The notes beneath the pieces were generated by a model. The model was not told where the DNA came from. It searched no databases and was given only the letters and a program-made list of their open reading frames with translations. Made by a program: the position numbers and the translations under genes. Positions 33,901 through 41,548 of a stretch of 64,000 bases of DNA are shown one piece after another (position 1 is the stretch's first letter; each line of letters starts with the position of its first letter). This DNA is from Actinoplanes italicus (GTDB taxonomy: Bacteria; Actinomycetota; Actinomycetes; Mycobacteriales; Micromonosporaceae), in the NCBI RefSeq assembly GCF_003001815.1, contig NZ_PVMZ01000002.1, positions 1-64,000 of the forward strand, written 5' to 3'.

Positions 33901-35450
33901 GTCCACGACACCGGCTGCGGCAGGGCCGGTCGCTGCACCCGGCCGGGGCCGACGGTCAGCGTGGCGGCCAGGCCGGCCGCGGGCTGGAGCACGGTGCTCG
34001 CCACGGCGCCGCCCGACGAGGTGACGTTCACGCTGGTGGTCCGCCCGGTGTAGGCGGCGTTCACCAGGTTGGTGATCGGGTGCCCGGCCGGTGCGCCCAG
34101 CGCCACGCGCACGCGGAAGGTCACCCAGGTCGTGCCCTGGTACGGGATGCTGCCCAGCCGGAACACGGCGGACCCGCCGGCGAGCTCGGCGGCGTCGCCG
34201 TCGGCCGCGTCGCTGGCCGGCGCTCCGGCGATCGTCAGCGAGCCGGGCACGTAGGCGGTGTGGACCGGCACGGCGTCGGACAGGATCACCCCGTCGGCGT
34301 AGTCGTTGCCGTCGTTGCGTACCGCTATCCGATATTCGATCTCGTCGCCCGGCACCAGCACACCGCCGTTGACGTCGGTCGCCGTCGACGTCGTGACGAT
34401 CTTCGGGGCGTACAGGTCGATCGCGATCGTGATGACACCCGGATAGTAGGTCTCCCCGCCCGGACTGGCCGTCGTCATCGTCAGCGTGGCGCTGGTGACC
34501 GCGTTGCCCAGCACCCCGTTCGCGTCGAGCTGGTCGATGTCGACGCCGAACAGGTTGGTGAAGGCGGGGCTCCGGGCTCCGGGCCCGGCCGAGCTGTCGA
34601 ACACGTTGTTCGCCGGGTTGCCCAGCGCCTGCCCGTCGAGGGCCAGGCCGTCCCCGGTCTTGCCGGCGTCACCCTCGTACGCCACGGCGCCCACCTCGGC
34701 GTGCACCGTCCCGCTGTGCGGCGTCTCGAACCCGGTCACCGGGATGGAGACCCTGTTGTCCGTGGCGGTGATCGTGCCGAACCCGTCGTAGACGCGCAGG
34801 CTGCGATAGTCCTCGGCGGGGTTGCGGTAGGCGATCACCAGTGACCAGCCGGCATACCGGTCCTTGCCGCGGGCGGCCTGGATGTTCGCCACCGCGTACA
34901 CGCCGTCCCCGGCACCGGACACCAGCGAGGTCACGTCGGCGAAGCCCTGGTAGGGGCCGGGCGTGGCGATCGCGTACGTGCTGGTGGAGTTGATCGTGTT
35001 CCAAGTGGCGGCCGACGGCGTACGGAACAGGACCCGGCCCTTGATCGTCGCGTCGGGCGGGCCGGTGCCGCCGGAGGGCGCGAGGGTGTTGGCGCCCCAG
35101 TAGAGCCCGGCGAAGAGCACGGTGCTGCCGGCCGGCATGGTCACCGTGGCCGAACTGTCGTTGAAGGTCGCCGCGTCGCCGTCCGCGTCGGTGAAGACCA
35201 TCACGTGGCCGTTGTTGTTCGGCGCCTCACCGGCGAGCGGCGGGATCCGGTCCCGGGCGTCGTCACAGTCGTCGGCCCCGGCCGTGCAGGTCAGGTTGGC
35301 GTTGCCGCGCAGGATCACGGCACCGTTGGTGTTCACGTCGAAGCGGGAGGTGAACGCCGTGGTGATGGCGGCCTCGACCCGGTTCTGCGGCACCGTCGTC
35401 AGCAGTACGGCAAGGACCAGGCACAGGATGCCGAGCAGCCGTCCCCGCAC
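30966..35450 (-). CDS. Giant surface protein with cadherin-like repeats and LPTSG tail
   Basis: A 1494-aa exported protein. A signal peptide (about 1-25; GRLLGILCLVLAVLLTTV) is followed by an N-terminal domain to about 330 (LFAGLYWGANTL, LVIAYRNPAEDYRSLRVYDG), DUF11-like segments (about 330-600) and seven cadherin-like/tandem-95 modules (about 613-1258), each with a VLANDxDPxGD calcium-site-like motif. A Pro/Ser/Thr linker (about 1260-1343) leads to an eighth module. The end has LPTSG at 1454-1458, a hydrophobic segment and KPGRHRRP, a sortase-type sorting signal with Ser in place of Thr. The GTG at 35450 is used; TAGCGT lies 7 nt upstream. An adhesion or matrix role is inferred. Confidence 0.87.
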   Translation of the reverse strand: MRGRLLGILCLVLAVLLTTVPQNRVEAAITTAFTSRFDVNTNGAVILRGNANLTCTAGADDCDDARDRIPPLAGEAPNNNGHVMVFTDADGDAATFNDSSATVTMPAGSTVLFAGLYWGANTLAPSGGTGPPDATIKGRVLFRTPSAATWNTINSTSTYAIATPGPYQGFADVTSLVSGAGDGVYAVANIQAARGKDRYAGWSLVIAYRNPAEDYRSLRVYDGFGTITATDNRVSIPVTGFETPHSGTVHAEVGAVAYEGDAGKTGDGLALDGQALGNPANNVFDSSAGPGARSPAFTNLFGVDIDQLDANGVLGNAVTSATLTMTTASPGGETYYPGVITIAIDLYAPKIVTTSTATDVNGGVLVPGDEIEYRIAVRNDGNDYADGVILSDAVPVHTAYVPGSLTIAGAPASDAADGDAAELAGGSAVFRLGSIPYQGTTWVTFRVRVALGAPAGHPITNLVNAAYTGRTTSVNVTSSGGAVASTVLQPAAGLAATLTVGPGRVQRPALPQPVSWTATVTNTGPDPEPAARIRLALPAGVTAGPLPSGCTQTGADVTCPVGPLLAGHQASVTVPTQVGATAATTATATLTIAGDGRDTQAADDTAIATLRVNSPPTATGDTATTGHHTPVAVDVRLNDSDPDDPVAGLVVSQATAPAHGTVGVDGNGVVTYTPDTGWTGVDTFTYRLDDGQGGTATGTVTVTTPNAPPIVNDDLSSTSTGVPVSIPVLANDSDLNDGDPLKVVAVGAPPVLEGTVTIAPGDTTLLFTPAPGYTGQTRFTYTAEDSHGGRTSGNVWVDVNNTVPTPADDAFGVAHHTSALFDVLANDTDSDRDLLTLDTVGAPVPAVGVATAETGRIRYTPPYGFRGTVDIPYRVRDTGNATAGAVLTVTVANADPVAPGQTLATGSGQPLTIDVLTGATDPNGDTLQVAGTTVLSAGGTAVIQANGRIRYQPPSTFRGTEWFDYTIDDGHGGTGTGRIAVTVANGLPVARPESVTVQAGIPLAIDVAANDDGDPNGDPVATTVTTPPLHGSVTAGPGRALTYRPAPGYRGADRFDYTLGDGIGTSTATVTIGVINTPPVARPDTAATDTDTAATVDVLANDDDPNGDQVTVTGVAAAGFGTVIRNAGGTLTYTPARGFHGIDTLAYTVEDPAGASGSAVLTVIVRNAPPVAVDDDLTAEPGVPTLLPVLANDHDPNTGQRLVITSLTPAGKGTAAVDPGGAVAYLAPGAATGSDSFTYVVSDDLGRTDTATVTVRLARPGPPAPSPSATAQPSLSPSVSPPISPPPPGRPSASPSRGPSPGPSPTPTPTPPVSAPPTSSPSPTVRPTRTPTPRPTPTGPNRPPLVAGDLAAVSAGENVTFQPTANDSDPDGDPVVLIDVGWPAHGTVRAAGLPVLRGSGAAGSITYTPSPGFSGSDEFTYTVTDGRGGIATGTIVVHVTAEGEGPPPRRPPELPTSGPDSTSVARVGALVVLTGIVLRWSAAPPPKPGRHRRP

Positions 35451-35457
35451 CCACCTC

Positions 35458-35510
35458 ACGCTAGCCGCCGGGATTTCCCTCGCCGGGGTGAACGGCCGAA
35501 GCGCTAACGT
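35458..35510. promoter_or_regulatory. Divergent leaderless promoters
   Basis: On the minus strand TAGCGT (35463-35458) lies 7 nt before GTG 35450. On the plus strand TAACGT (35505-35510) lies 7 nt before GTG 35518. No ribosome site is visible before the glpD start. The two -10 boxes are about 42 bp apart and face away from each other. Confidence 0.65.
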
Positions 35511-35517
35511 GGGACGG

Positions 35518-37317
35518 GTGCGTGATCCCTCCGTCTCCCGTAATTCGGCCGGCCGGCTCTCTCCGATCCGTCGCACCGCCGATCTGCGGCGGTTGCGTGA
35601 CGAACAGTTCGACGTGCTGGTGATCGGTGGCGGCGTCACCGGCGCCGGTGCCGCGGTCGACGCCGCGTCCCGAGGCCTCAAGGTGGCCCTGGTCGAGGCC
35701 CGTGACTTCGCCGCGGGCACGTCCAGCCGGTCCAGCAAGCTGATCCACGGCGGCCTGCGCTACCTGGAGCAGCTCGAGTTGCATCTGGTGCACGAGGCGC
35801 TGACCGAGCGCGGGCTGCTGGCCACCCGGCTCGCGCCGCACCTGGTGCGCCCGGTGCCGATCCTGGTCCCGCTGCCCAGTGCCGGCCTGCCCAAACGGGC
35901 CTGGCAGCGCGGCTACTACGGGCTCGGCGTGGCGGCGTACGACGTCTTCGCCGGAATCTTCGGCTCCGGCCGGGGCATGCCGCTGCACCGGCACCTGACC
36001 CGCGACGGCGCCCGCCATCTCTTCCCCAGCCTGCGCGCCGAAGGGATCGCCGGCGCCATCCGGTACTTCGACGGTCAGGTCGACGACGCCCGGCTGGTGG
36101 TCAACCTGGCCCGGACCGCGGCGAGCCTGGGCGCGGCCGTCGCCACCAGCGCCCGCGTGGTCGGTTTCGTCCGCGAGGCGCGGCAGGTGGTCGGCGTCCG
36201 CGTGCGTGACCTGGAGCGTCCGGACGAAGAGCCTTTCGAGGTACGCGCACACACCGTGGTCGCCGCGACCGGGGTGTGGAGCGACGACATGTCGCAGATG
36301 CTCAACGACGTCGGTGTGCGACCGGGCTTCCGGGTCCGCGCCTCCAAAGGCGTGCACCTGGTGGTGCCGCGCTCGGCCATCACCGGTGAGGCCGGGCTGA
36401 TCCTGCGGACCGCGACCAGCGTGCTGTTCGTCATCCCGTGGGGCGGCCACTGGATCATCGGCACCACCGACACCGACTGGCAGCTCGACCGCGCCCACCC
36501 GGCCGCCTCGGCCCGCGACATCCGCTACCTGCTGGATCAGGTCAACACGGTGCTGGACCGGCCGCTCACCACCGACGACATCGAGGGCGTCTACGCCGGG
36601 CTGCGCCCGCTGCTCTCCGGCGAGGCCGACTCGACGTCGAAACTGTCCCGCGAGCACGCGGTGGTCGAGCCGATGCTCGGGCTCATGCTGGTGGCCGGCG
36701 GCAAGTACACGACGTATCGGGTGATGGCGGCCGACGTCATCGACCGGGCGGTCCGCCGTCTCGGTGGTGCTGCCCGGCCGTCGCGCACCGACGAGCTGCC
36801 GCTTCTCGGCGCGGACGGCTTCGCCGCCGCGTGGCGCGACCGGCAGGACATCGCCCGGCGTCACGGCGTCACGGCGGGCGTCGTCGAACACCTCCTGGAG
36901 CGGTACGGCACGCTGACGGTCCACCTGCTGGCGATGATGGCCGCCCAGCCCGAGCTGGCGGTACCGCTCGCCGGAGCCCCGGAATACCTCGCGGCCGAGG
37001 TGGCGTACGCGGCGCTCGCCGAGGGTGCCCTGCACCTCGACGACGTGCTCACCCGGCGTACCCGGATCTCGATCGAGACCGTGCACCGGGGCGCCGAGTC
37101 GGCCGAGCACGCCGCCGAGATCATGGGCGAGGCCCTCGGCTGGGACGCGACGGTCCGGCAGAAGGAGGTCGAGCACTACCTCGCACGGGTCACCGCCGAG
37201 CGCCAGTCGCAGACCATGCCGGACGACGCCACGGCCGACGCCGCCCGGATCGGGGTGCCGGACGTCCGCGGACTGGCCGCCGACCGGCGGCTGCCGCTGC
37301 TCGACATCGACCTCTGA
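35518..37317 (+). CDS. glpD: Glycerol-3-phosphate dehydrogenase, FAD-dependent
   Basis: A 599-aa flavoprotein oxidising glycerol-3-phosphate to dihydroxyacetone phosphate at the membrane, passing electrons to quinones. The FAD-binding motif is DVLVIGGGVTGAGAAVDAAS near residue 31, followed by GTSSRSSKLIHGGLRYLEQ, the GlpD signature. Further motifs are VVAATGVWSDD and GGHWIIGTTDTDW. The C-terminal domain (about 390-560) is the DAO_C helical part. The GTG at 35518 fits a leaderless start. The DUF4031 gene follows within 8 bp. Confidence 0.95.
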   Translation: MRDPSVSRNSAGRLSPIRRTADLRRLRDEQFDVLVIGGGVTGAGAAVDAASRGLKVALVEARDFAAGTSSRSSKLIHGGLRYLEQLELHLVHEALTERGLLATRLAPHLVRPVPILVPLPSAGLPKRAWQRGYYGLGVAAYDVFAGIFGSGRGMPLHRHLTRDGARHLFPSLRAEGIAGAIRYFDGQVDDARLVVNLARTAASLGAAVATSARVVGFVREARQVVGVRVRDLERPDEEPFEVRAHTVVAATGVWSDDMSQMLNDVGVRPGFRVRASKGVHLVVPRSAITGEAGLILRTATSVLFVIPWGGHWIIGTTDTDWQLDRAHPAASARDIRYLLDQVNTVLDRPLTTDDIEGVYAGLRPLLSGEADSTSKLSREHAVVEPMLGLMLVAGGKYTTYRVMAADVIDRAVRRLGGAARPSRTDELPLLGADGFAAAWRDRQDIARRHGVTAGVVEHLLERYGTLTVHLLAMMAAQPELAVPLAGAPEYLAAEVAYAALAEGALHLDDVLTRRTRISIETVHRGAESAEHAAEIMGEALGWDATVRQKEVEHYLARVTAERQSQTMPDDATADAARIGVPDVRGLAADRRLPLLDIDL

Positions 37318-37324
37318 TCCCGCT

Positions 37325-37612
37325 TTGATACTCGTCGACGAGCCTCGCTGGCCGGGGCGTGGCCGCCTGTGGTCGCACCTGGTCAGCGACGTCTCCTACG
37401 CCGAGCTGCACGCCTTCGCCGAGATGCTGGGCGTGCCGCGCCGGGGTTTCGACCGGGACCACTACGACATCCCGGAGTCCCGCTTCCCCAGCGCGGTGTG
37501 GCTCGGCGCAACCCTGCTGCCGTCCCGCGATCTCGCGGCCCGGCTGCGCGCGTCAGGCCTGCGCCGGCCCAAGCACCTGGTCCCTAGGCAAGCAGCTCCA
37601 GCTCGGCCGTGA
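37325..37612 (+). CDS. DUF4031 small protein (TTG start)
   Basis: A 95-aa protein with the DUF4031 pattern: ILVDEPRWPGRGRLWSHLVS, HAFAEMLGVPRRGFDRDHYD and SGLRRPKHLVPR. Most of the family is this size. The only start at the conserved N-terminus is TTG at 37325, 8 bp after the glpD stop, which suggests translational coupling. Its 3' end overlaps the convergent HD-domain gene by 29 bp. The function of DUF4031 is unknown; the conserved W, H and D residues suggest a small catalytic or binding fold. Confidence 0.85.
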   Translation: MILVDEPRWPGRGRLWSHLVSDVSYAELHAFAEMLGVPRRGFDRDHYDIPESRFPSAVWLGATLLPSRDLAARLRASGLRRPKHLVPRQAAPARP

Positions 37613-38222
37613 GGTTGGCGCGCGCCCGCTCCTCCCACTCCGCGTGGATCGGGGCGAGCCGGTAGATCGACGGCAGTTTCAGCAGCTCGGTGAGGACCCG
37701 GGAGCGACCGGCCCGGAACGCGTCGTCGGGCACGTGGGCGTACTCGCGGCGGATCGCGTCCGTGTAGGCGGCGTAACGCTCCTCGTCGGCGGCCAGGATC
37801 GACAGGTCCGCGTCGCAGAGCAGCTCGCCGTCCGGGTCGTCCTCCTCGGTGGCGTGGCCGGCGGTCAGGTTGACCAGGCGGGCCACCTCGGCGGCGACCT
37901 CGTCGGGGGCGCCCAGGCCGTTCAGCATGACAGCCGCGAACTCGGCGCTGTCCCGCTCGTTGGCGTCGCCCAGGGCCCGCGGGTCGTACACCGCGTCGTG
38001 CAGCCAGGCCGCCAGGCGTACCCGATCCGGGTTGGGGGTCAGGTGAGCGAAGCGATCGATCACCTCGAGCACCGCCGCGAGGTGGGACACGTCGTGGTAG
38101 TGGCGTTGCGGCTCGGTCCAGCGGCCGATCAGGTACTGCGCGGCGGCGTCAAGGTCCGCGTCGTCCGCGGTGGCGCCGGCGCCGCGGGCGGCGGACCGGA
38201 AAGCATCGGGCAGAGATGTCAC
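37584..38222 (-). CDS. HD-domain predicted metal-dependent phosphohydrolase
   Basis: A 212-aa cytoplasmic HD-superfamily protein. The metal ligands are visible as H in RHYHDVSHLAAVL, the HD pair in RLAAWLHDAVYDP and D in LLCDADLSILA. ERDSAEFAAVML and the late YAHVPDDAFRAGRSRVL segment match the family of predicted HD hydrolases related to N-methyl-D-aspartate receptor NMDAR2C-type proteins. The substrate is probably a nucleotide, but this is not shown by the sequence. The GTG at 38222 has CAGGAT 6 nt upstream. Divergent from the FUSC gene. Confidence 0.87.
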   Translation of the reverse strand: MTSLPDAFRSAARGAGATADDADLDAAAQYLIGRWTEPQRHYHDVSHLAAVLEVIDRFAHLTPNPDRVRLAAWLHDAVYDPRALGDANERDSAEFAAVMLNGLGAPDEVAAEVARLVNLTAGHATEEDDPDGELLCDADLSILAADEERYAAYTDAIRREYAHVPDDAFRAGRSRVLTELLKLPSIYRLAPIHAEWEERARANLTAELELLA

Positions 38223-38251
38223 CCCCGCATCCTGGCACGTACCTTGAGGTC

Positions 38252-39379
38252 ATGATCCGGGTGACCGCCGCGCTGTCGCGGGCCAGGGCCGGTCTGATGC
38301 TGGCGTTGCAGGCCGGTCTGGCCGCCGGGCTCGCCTGGTTCGTGGCACACGACCTGTTCGGCCGTCCGATGCCGTTCTTCGCTCCGATCGCGGCGGTGAT
38401 CGCGCTCGGCTCCTCGGTCGGCCAGCGGTTGCGGCGCACCACCGAGCTGGTGATCGGGGTGGCCGCCGGGATCGGCCTGGGCGACGGGATCATCCTGCTG
38501 ATCGGTGCCGGACCGGTCCAGATCGGCGTGATCGTGCTGCTCGCCGTGCTCCTGGCGACCGCGGCCGGTGGCGGGGCGGCGCTGATCGTGCAGTCCGCCT
38601 CGTCGGCGGTCCTCGTCGCCACCCTGACGTCGACGACCGGACAGCCCTGGACCCGGTTCCTGGACGCGATCGTCGGCGGCGGGATCGCCCTCGTGGTGAT
38701 GACGGTCCTGCTGCCGCTCAACCCGCTCACCGTGGTCCGCCGGGCCGCGGACCCGGCGCTGCGAGCCTTCACCGGCGGCCTGCACGACGCGGCACGCGGG
38801 CTGGCCGATGCCGACGCCGGTGAGGTGCGGGCGGCGGTGGAGCGGCTGCGGGCGGCCGAGGGCACCTTCGCGGCGTTCAGCGCGGCCATCGACGCGGCCC
38901 GGGAGAACGTGGCGTTCGCGCCCGCCCGATGGCGGGCCCGCGGCGCCCTCGCCCAGTACGTGGACGGTGCGGCCCAGCTCACCTACGCGCTGCGCAACGT
39001 GCGGGTGCTGCTGCGCCGCGCCGAGACCGCGCTGAACGACCGGGAGCCGATCCCGGGGGTGCTGCCGGTCTCGGTACGGCACCTCGGCGACGCCGTCGAG
39101 CTGCTGCGACAGGAGTGGGACCGCGGCGTGGAACCGCTGGCAGCCCGGGAGCGGGCGCTGCGGGCGGTGGCCGAGTCGGGCCGCGCCTACCGGGAGGGTG
39201 TGGGGTATTCCGGCGGCGTGGTGGTGGCGCAGACCCGTACCGCGGTGGCCGATCTGCTGCGTGCGACCGGGGTGGAGTACGCGGAGGCGACCCGCCGGGT
39301 GCGCCAGGCGATCGGCTGGACGGCGCGGCCGCACAAGGCCCGCCGGCGGTCGGGACGGCCGGGTTCGATGCCTTCTTGA
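38252..39379 (+). CDS. FUSC-family membrane protein
   Basis: A 375-aa protein of the FUSC/aromatic acid exporter group. The first 160 residues contain five or six helices with the family motif FAPIAAVIALGSSVGQRLRR and the later TELVIGVAAGIGLGDGIILL. The remainder is a helical cytoplasmic domain (EVRAAVERLRAAEGTFAAFS). Members are thought to export small aromatic compounds; the substrate here is unknown. TACCTT at 38240-38245 lies 6 nt before the ATG, a leaderless arrangement. Divergent from the HD gene. Confidence 0.87.
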   Translation: MIRVTAALSRARAGLMLALQAGLAAGLAWFVAHDLFGRPMPFFAPIAAVIALGSSVGQRLRRTTELVIGVAAGIGLGDGIILLIGAGPVQIGVIVLLAVLLATAAGGGAALIVQSASSAVLVATLTSTTGQPWTRFLDAIVGGGIALVVMTVLLPLNPLTVVRRAADPALRAFTGGLHDAARGLADADAGEVRAAVERLRAAEGTFAAFSAAIDAARENVAFAPARWRARGALAQYVDGAAQLTYALRNVRVLLRRAETALNDREPIPGVLPVSVRHLGDAVELLRQEWDRGVEPLAARERALRAVAESGRAYREGVGYSGGVVVAQTRTAVADLLRATGVEYAEATRRVRQAIGWTARPHKARRRSGRPGSMPS

Positions 39380-39436
39380 TCCGTTTCGGGCTCCTCGGGC
39401 CGGTCGGGTGCGGATTCGATGACTACGCTGGCGGTC

Positions 39437-41113
39437 ATGGCCGATGTCTCGCCGAGCGGATCGCCCGAACCCGCCGACCGTCCGCAGTCCGCTCCTCCGG
39501 CTGCCCCCGAGGCTCCGGCCCCACTGACCTTCGAAGCGCCGGTCTTCGGGGAGCCGCCCGTGTCGCCGGCGGCGCCCTCCGTGGTGCGACCGGCCTCGCC
39601 GGCCGCTCCGCCGTCCTCGGCGCTACCGCTCGTCTCCCCGTCCTCGGCTCCGCCGCAATACACCCCGGTGGTGCTCGCGCCCGGTCCGGCGCCCGTTCCG
39701 CCGTACCCCGGGATGACCGATCCGGCGAAGGTCGCGGTACCGGGCCGTCGCACCGGCTGGCCTCGCTGGCTGCTGATGACCATCGCGATCGCGGGGATCG
39801 CCCTGGCGGCCATCGCCCTGCTCACCTACTTCGGCTACAACCTGGGCATCACCGGCCTGGTGATCGGCCTGACCGCGGCCATCCTTCCGGTGCCGTTGCT
39901 GGCCAGCAGCTTCATCTGGCTGGACCGCTACGAGCCGGAGCCGGCCAGATACCTCGTGTTCTGCTTCGCCTGGGGCGCCGCGATCGCGACCCTGGTCGCC
40001 CTCGGGGTGAACACCGGCTCGGCTTGGCTGCTGGACCGGGTCGGCCTGCCGGACGCCCTGGTCGCGGTACTGGTCGCGCCCTTCATCGAGGAGTCGATGA
40101 AGTTCCTCGGCCCGCTGCTGCTCTTCTGGCTGCGACGCTCCGAGTGGTCCGGCATGACCGACGGCATCGTCTACTGCGGCCTGTCCGCGCTCGGCTTCGC
40201 CATGGTGGAGAACGTGCTTTACCTGGGCGGACACGGTTACGCGGCCGGTGAGGCGGAGTACGGGCCGGCCACCGGCCTGCAGAACGTCTTCCTGATCTTC
40301 ATCGTGCGGATCCTGTTCACCGGCTTCGCGCACCCGCTCTTCACCTCGATGGCCGGCCTCGGCCTGGGCATCGCGGCGCGCTCCGGGAACAAGACGGTCC
40401 GGGTGCTCGCCCCGATCGCCGGCCTGCTCCTGGCGATGATCCTGCACGGCATCTTCAACCTGCTGCCGACACTGGCCGCCGCAACCGGCGAGACCCTGAT
40501 CATGCTGTACGGCTACCTCGGCTTCATGGTGCCGTTCTTCTTCGCGGTCGTGGGCCTGGCCATCGCCCTGCGCAGCTGGGAGGGTCGCCTGGCCGAGCGG
40601 GTGCTGTACCCGTACGCGGACGCCGGCTGGTTCGCCCCGTCCGAGGTGGCCGCGCTCGGCACGCTGGGCCGCCGGCACGCCGCCCGGGAGTGGGCACGCC
40701 GGGTGGCCGGGCCGGTCGGGAAGCGGGCCATGCGGGAGTTCCAGTTCGCCGCGACCCGGCTCGCGCTGCTGCGTGACGGGCTCGAGCGTGGCCTGGCGAG
40801 AACACCGATGGAACTGGACCGGACCCTGCACGACGAGCGGGAGCTGCTGGTCGCCATCACCAACTACCGGTCGGCGTTCGCCGGGCGCGACCCGCAGACG
40901 CCGCCGTCATGGTGGGACGGGCGCCACTACCGGATCACCTTCCCGGACGGCGAAGTGCGTACCGTCGCGCCACCGCCGGAGCCGGTCATGCCGGTGCCGA
41001 TCGTCCTGCCGTCACTGCCACCGCCGCCGTCCTACGGGAGCCCGTACGGCTACGGCAGCCCGTACGGTCACGGCGGCCCGCCGCCGTACGCCCCGATGCC
41101 GCCTCAGAGGTAG
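39437..41113 (+). CDS. PrsW-family intramembrane metalloprotease
   Basis: A 558-aa protein. Residues 1-105 are Pro/Ala/Ser-rich and cytoplasmic. About eight helices follow. The PrsW catalytic motifs are present: FIEESMKFLGPLL (E-E-x-x-K), GFAMVENVLYLG (E-x-x-x-Y), HPLFTSMAGLGLG and LHGIFNLLP. The C-terminal 130 residues are soluble and end in Gly/Tyr/Pro repeats (SYGSPYGYGSPYGHGG). PrsW-type enzymes cleave membrane proteins such as anti-sigma factors; no candidate substrate lies beside it. TACGCT at 39424-39429 lies 7 nt before ATG 39437. The 3' end overlaps the GroES-like gene by 10 bp. Confidence 0.9.
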   Translation: MADVSPSGSPEPADRPQSAPPAAPEAPAPLTFEAPVFGEPPVSPAAPSVVRPASPAAPPSSALPLVSPSSAPPQYTPVVLAPGPAPVPPYPGMTDPAKVAVPGRRTGWPRWLLMTIAIAGIALAAIALLTYFGYNLGITGLVIGLTAAILPVPLLASSFIWLDRYEPEPARYLVFCFAWGAAIATLVALGVNTGSAWLLDRVGLPDALVAVLVAPFIEESMKFLGPLLLFWLRRSEWSGMTDGIVYCGLSALGFAMVENVLYLGGHGYAAGEAEYGPATGLQNVFLIFIVRILFTGFAHPLFTSMAGLGLGIAARSGNKTVRVLAPIAGLLLAMILHGIFNLLPTLAAATGETLIMLYGYLGFMVPFFFAVVGLAIALRSWEGRLAERVLYPYADAGWFAPSEVAALGTLGRRHAAREWARRVAGPVGKRAMREFQFAATRLALLRDGLERGLARTPMELDRTLHDERELLVAITNYRSAFAGRDPQTPPSWWDGRHYRITFPDGEVRTVAPPPEPVMPVPIVLPSLPPPPSYGSPYGYGSPYGHGGPPPYAPMPPQR

Positions 41114-41442
41114 AGGCCGGTGCCGTCCGACTCGACCCGGGTGGCCGCGACCGCGTGCACGTCGCGCTCGCGCAGCAGGACGTAACCCCTGCCGTGCAGC
41201 TCCACCTCGGAGCGGTCGTCCGGGTCGAACAGGACCCGGTCGCCCACCACGATGGAGCGGACGTTGGGACCCACCCCGACTGCGGTCGCCCAGGACAGGC
41301 GCCGTCCCATCGAGGCGGTGGCCGGGATCACGATGCCGGCGGTGGACCGGCGTTCCCCCTCCCCGCCGTCCTGGCGGACGAGGACGCGGTCGTGCAGCAT
41401 CCGGATCGGCAGTCCGGTCTCGGTACGGGTGTCGGCACTCAC
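41104..41442 (-). CDS. GroES-like co-chaperonin paralog
   Basis: A 112-aa protein with the Cpn10 fold: PIRMLHDRVLVRQDGGEGER, the mobile-loop end STAGIVIPATASMGRRLSWA and VVGDRVLFDPDDRSEVELHG. The roof-loop and mobile-loop sequences differ from true GroES (the hydrophobic tripeptide is not the usual IVL at the standard site but GIVIP is retained). It is not linked to groEL. The end continues beyond the normal GroES C-terminus with HAVAATRVESDGTGLYL. The GTG at 41442 has TACCGT 7 nt upstream. Its partner chaperonin is unknown. Confidence 0.85.
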   Translation of the reverse strand: MSADTRTETGLPIRMLHDRVLVRQDGGEGERRSTAGIVIPATASMGRRLSWATAVGVGPNVRSIVVGDRVLFDPDDRSEVELHGRGYVLLRERDVHAVAATRVESDGTGLYL

Positions 41443-41548
41443 GTTGCAGACGGTACGCCGCGACTGGTTCGCCCGATCGCCGGGTAAGGCGATCCACGCA
41501 TCTGGGTACTAGCGTGGACCCGGCGCATCGGAACAGGTCGAGGGGGTT

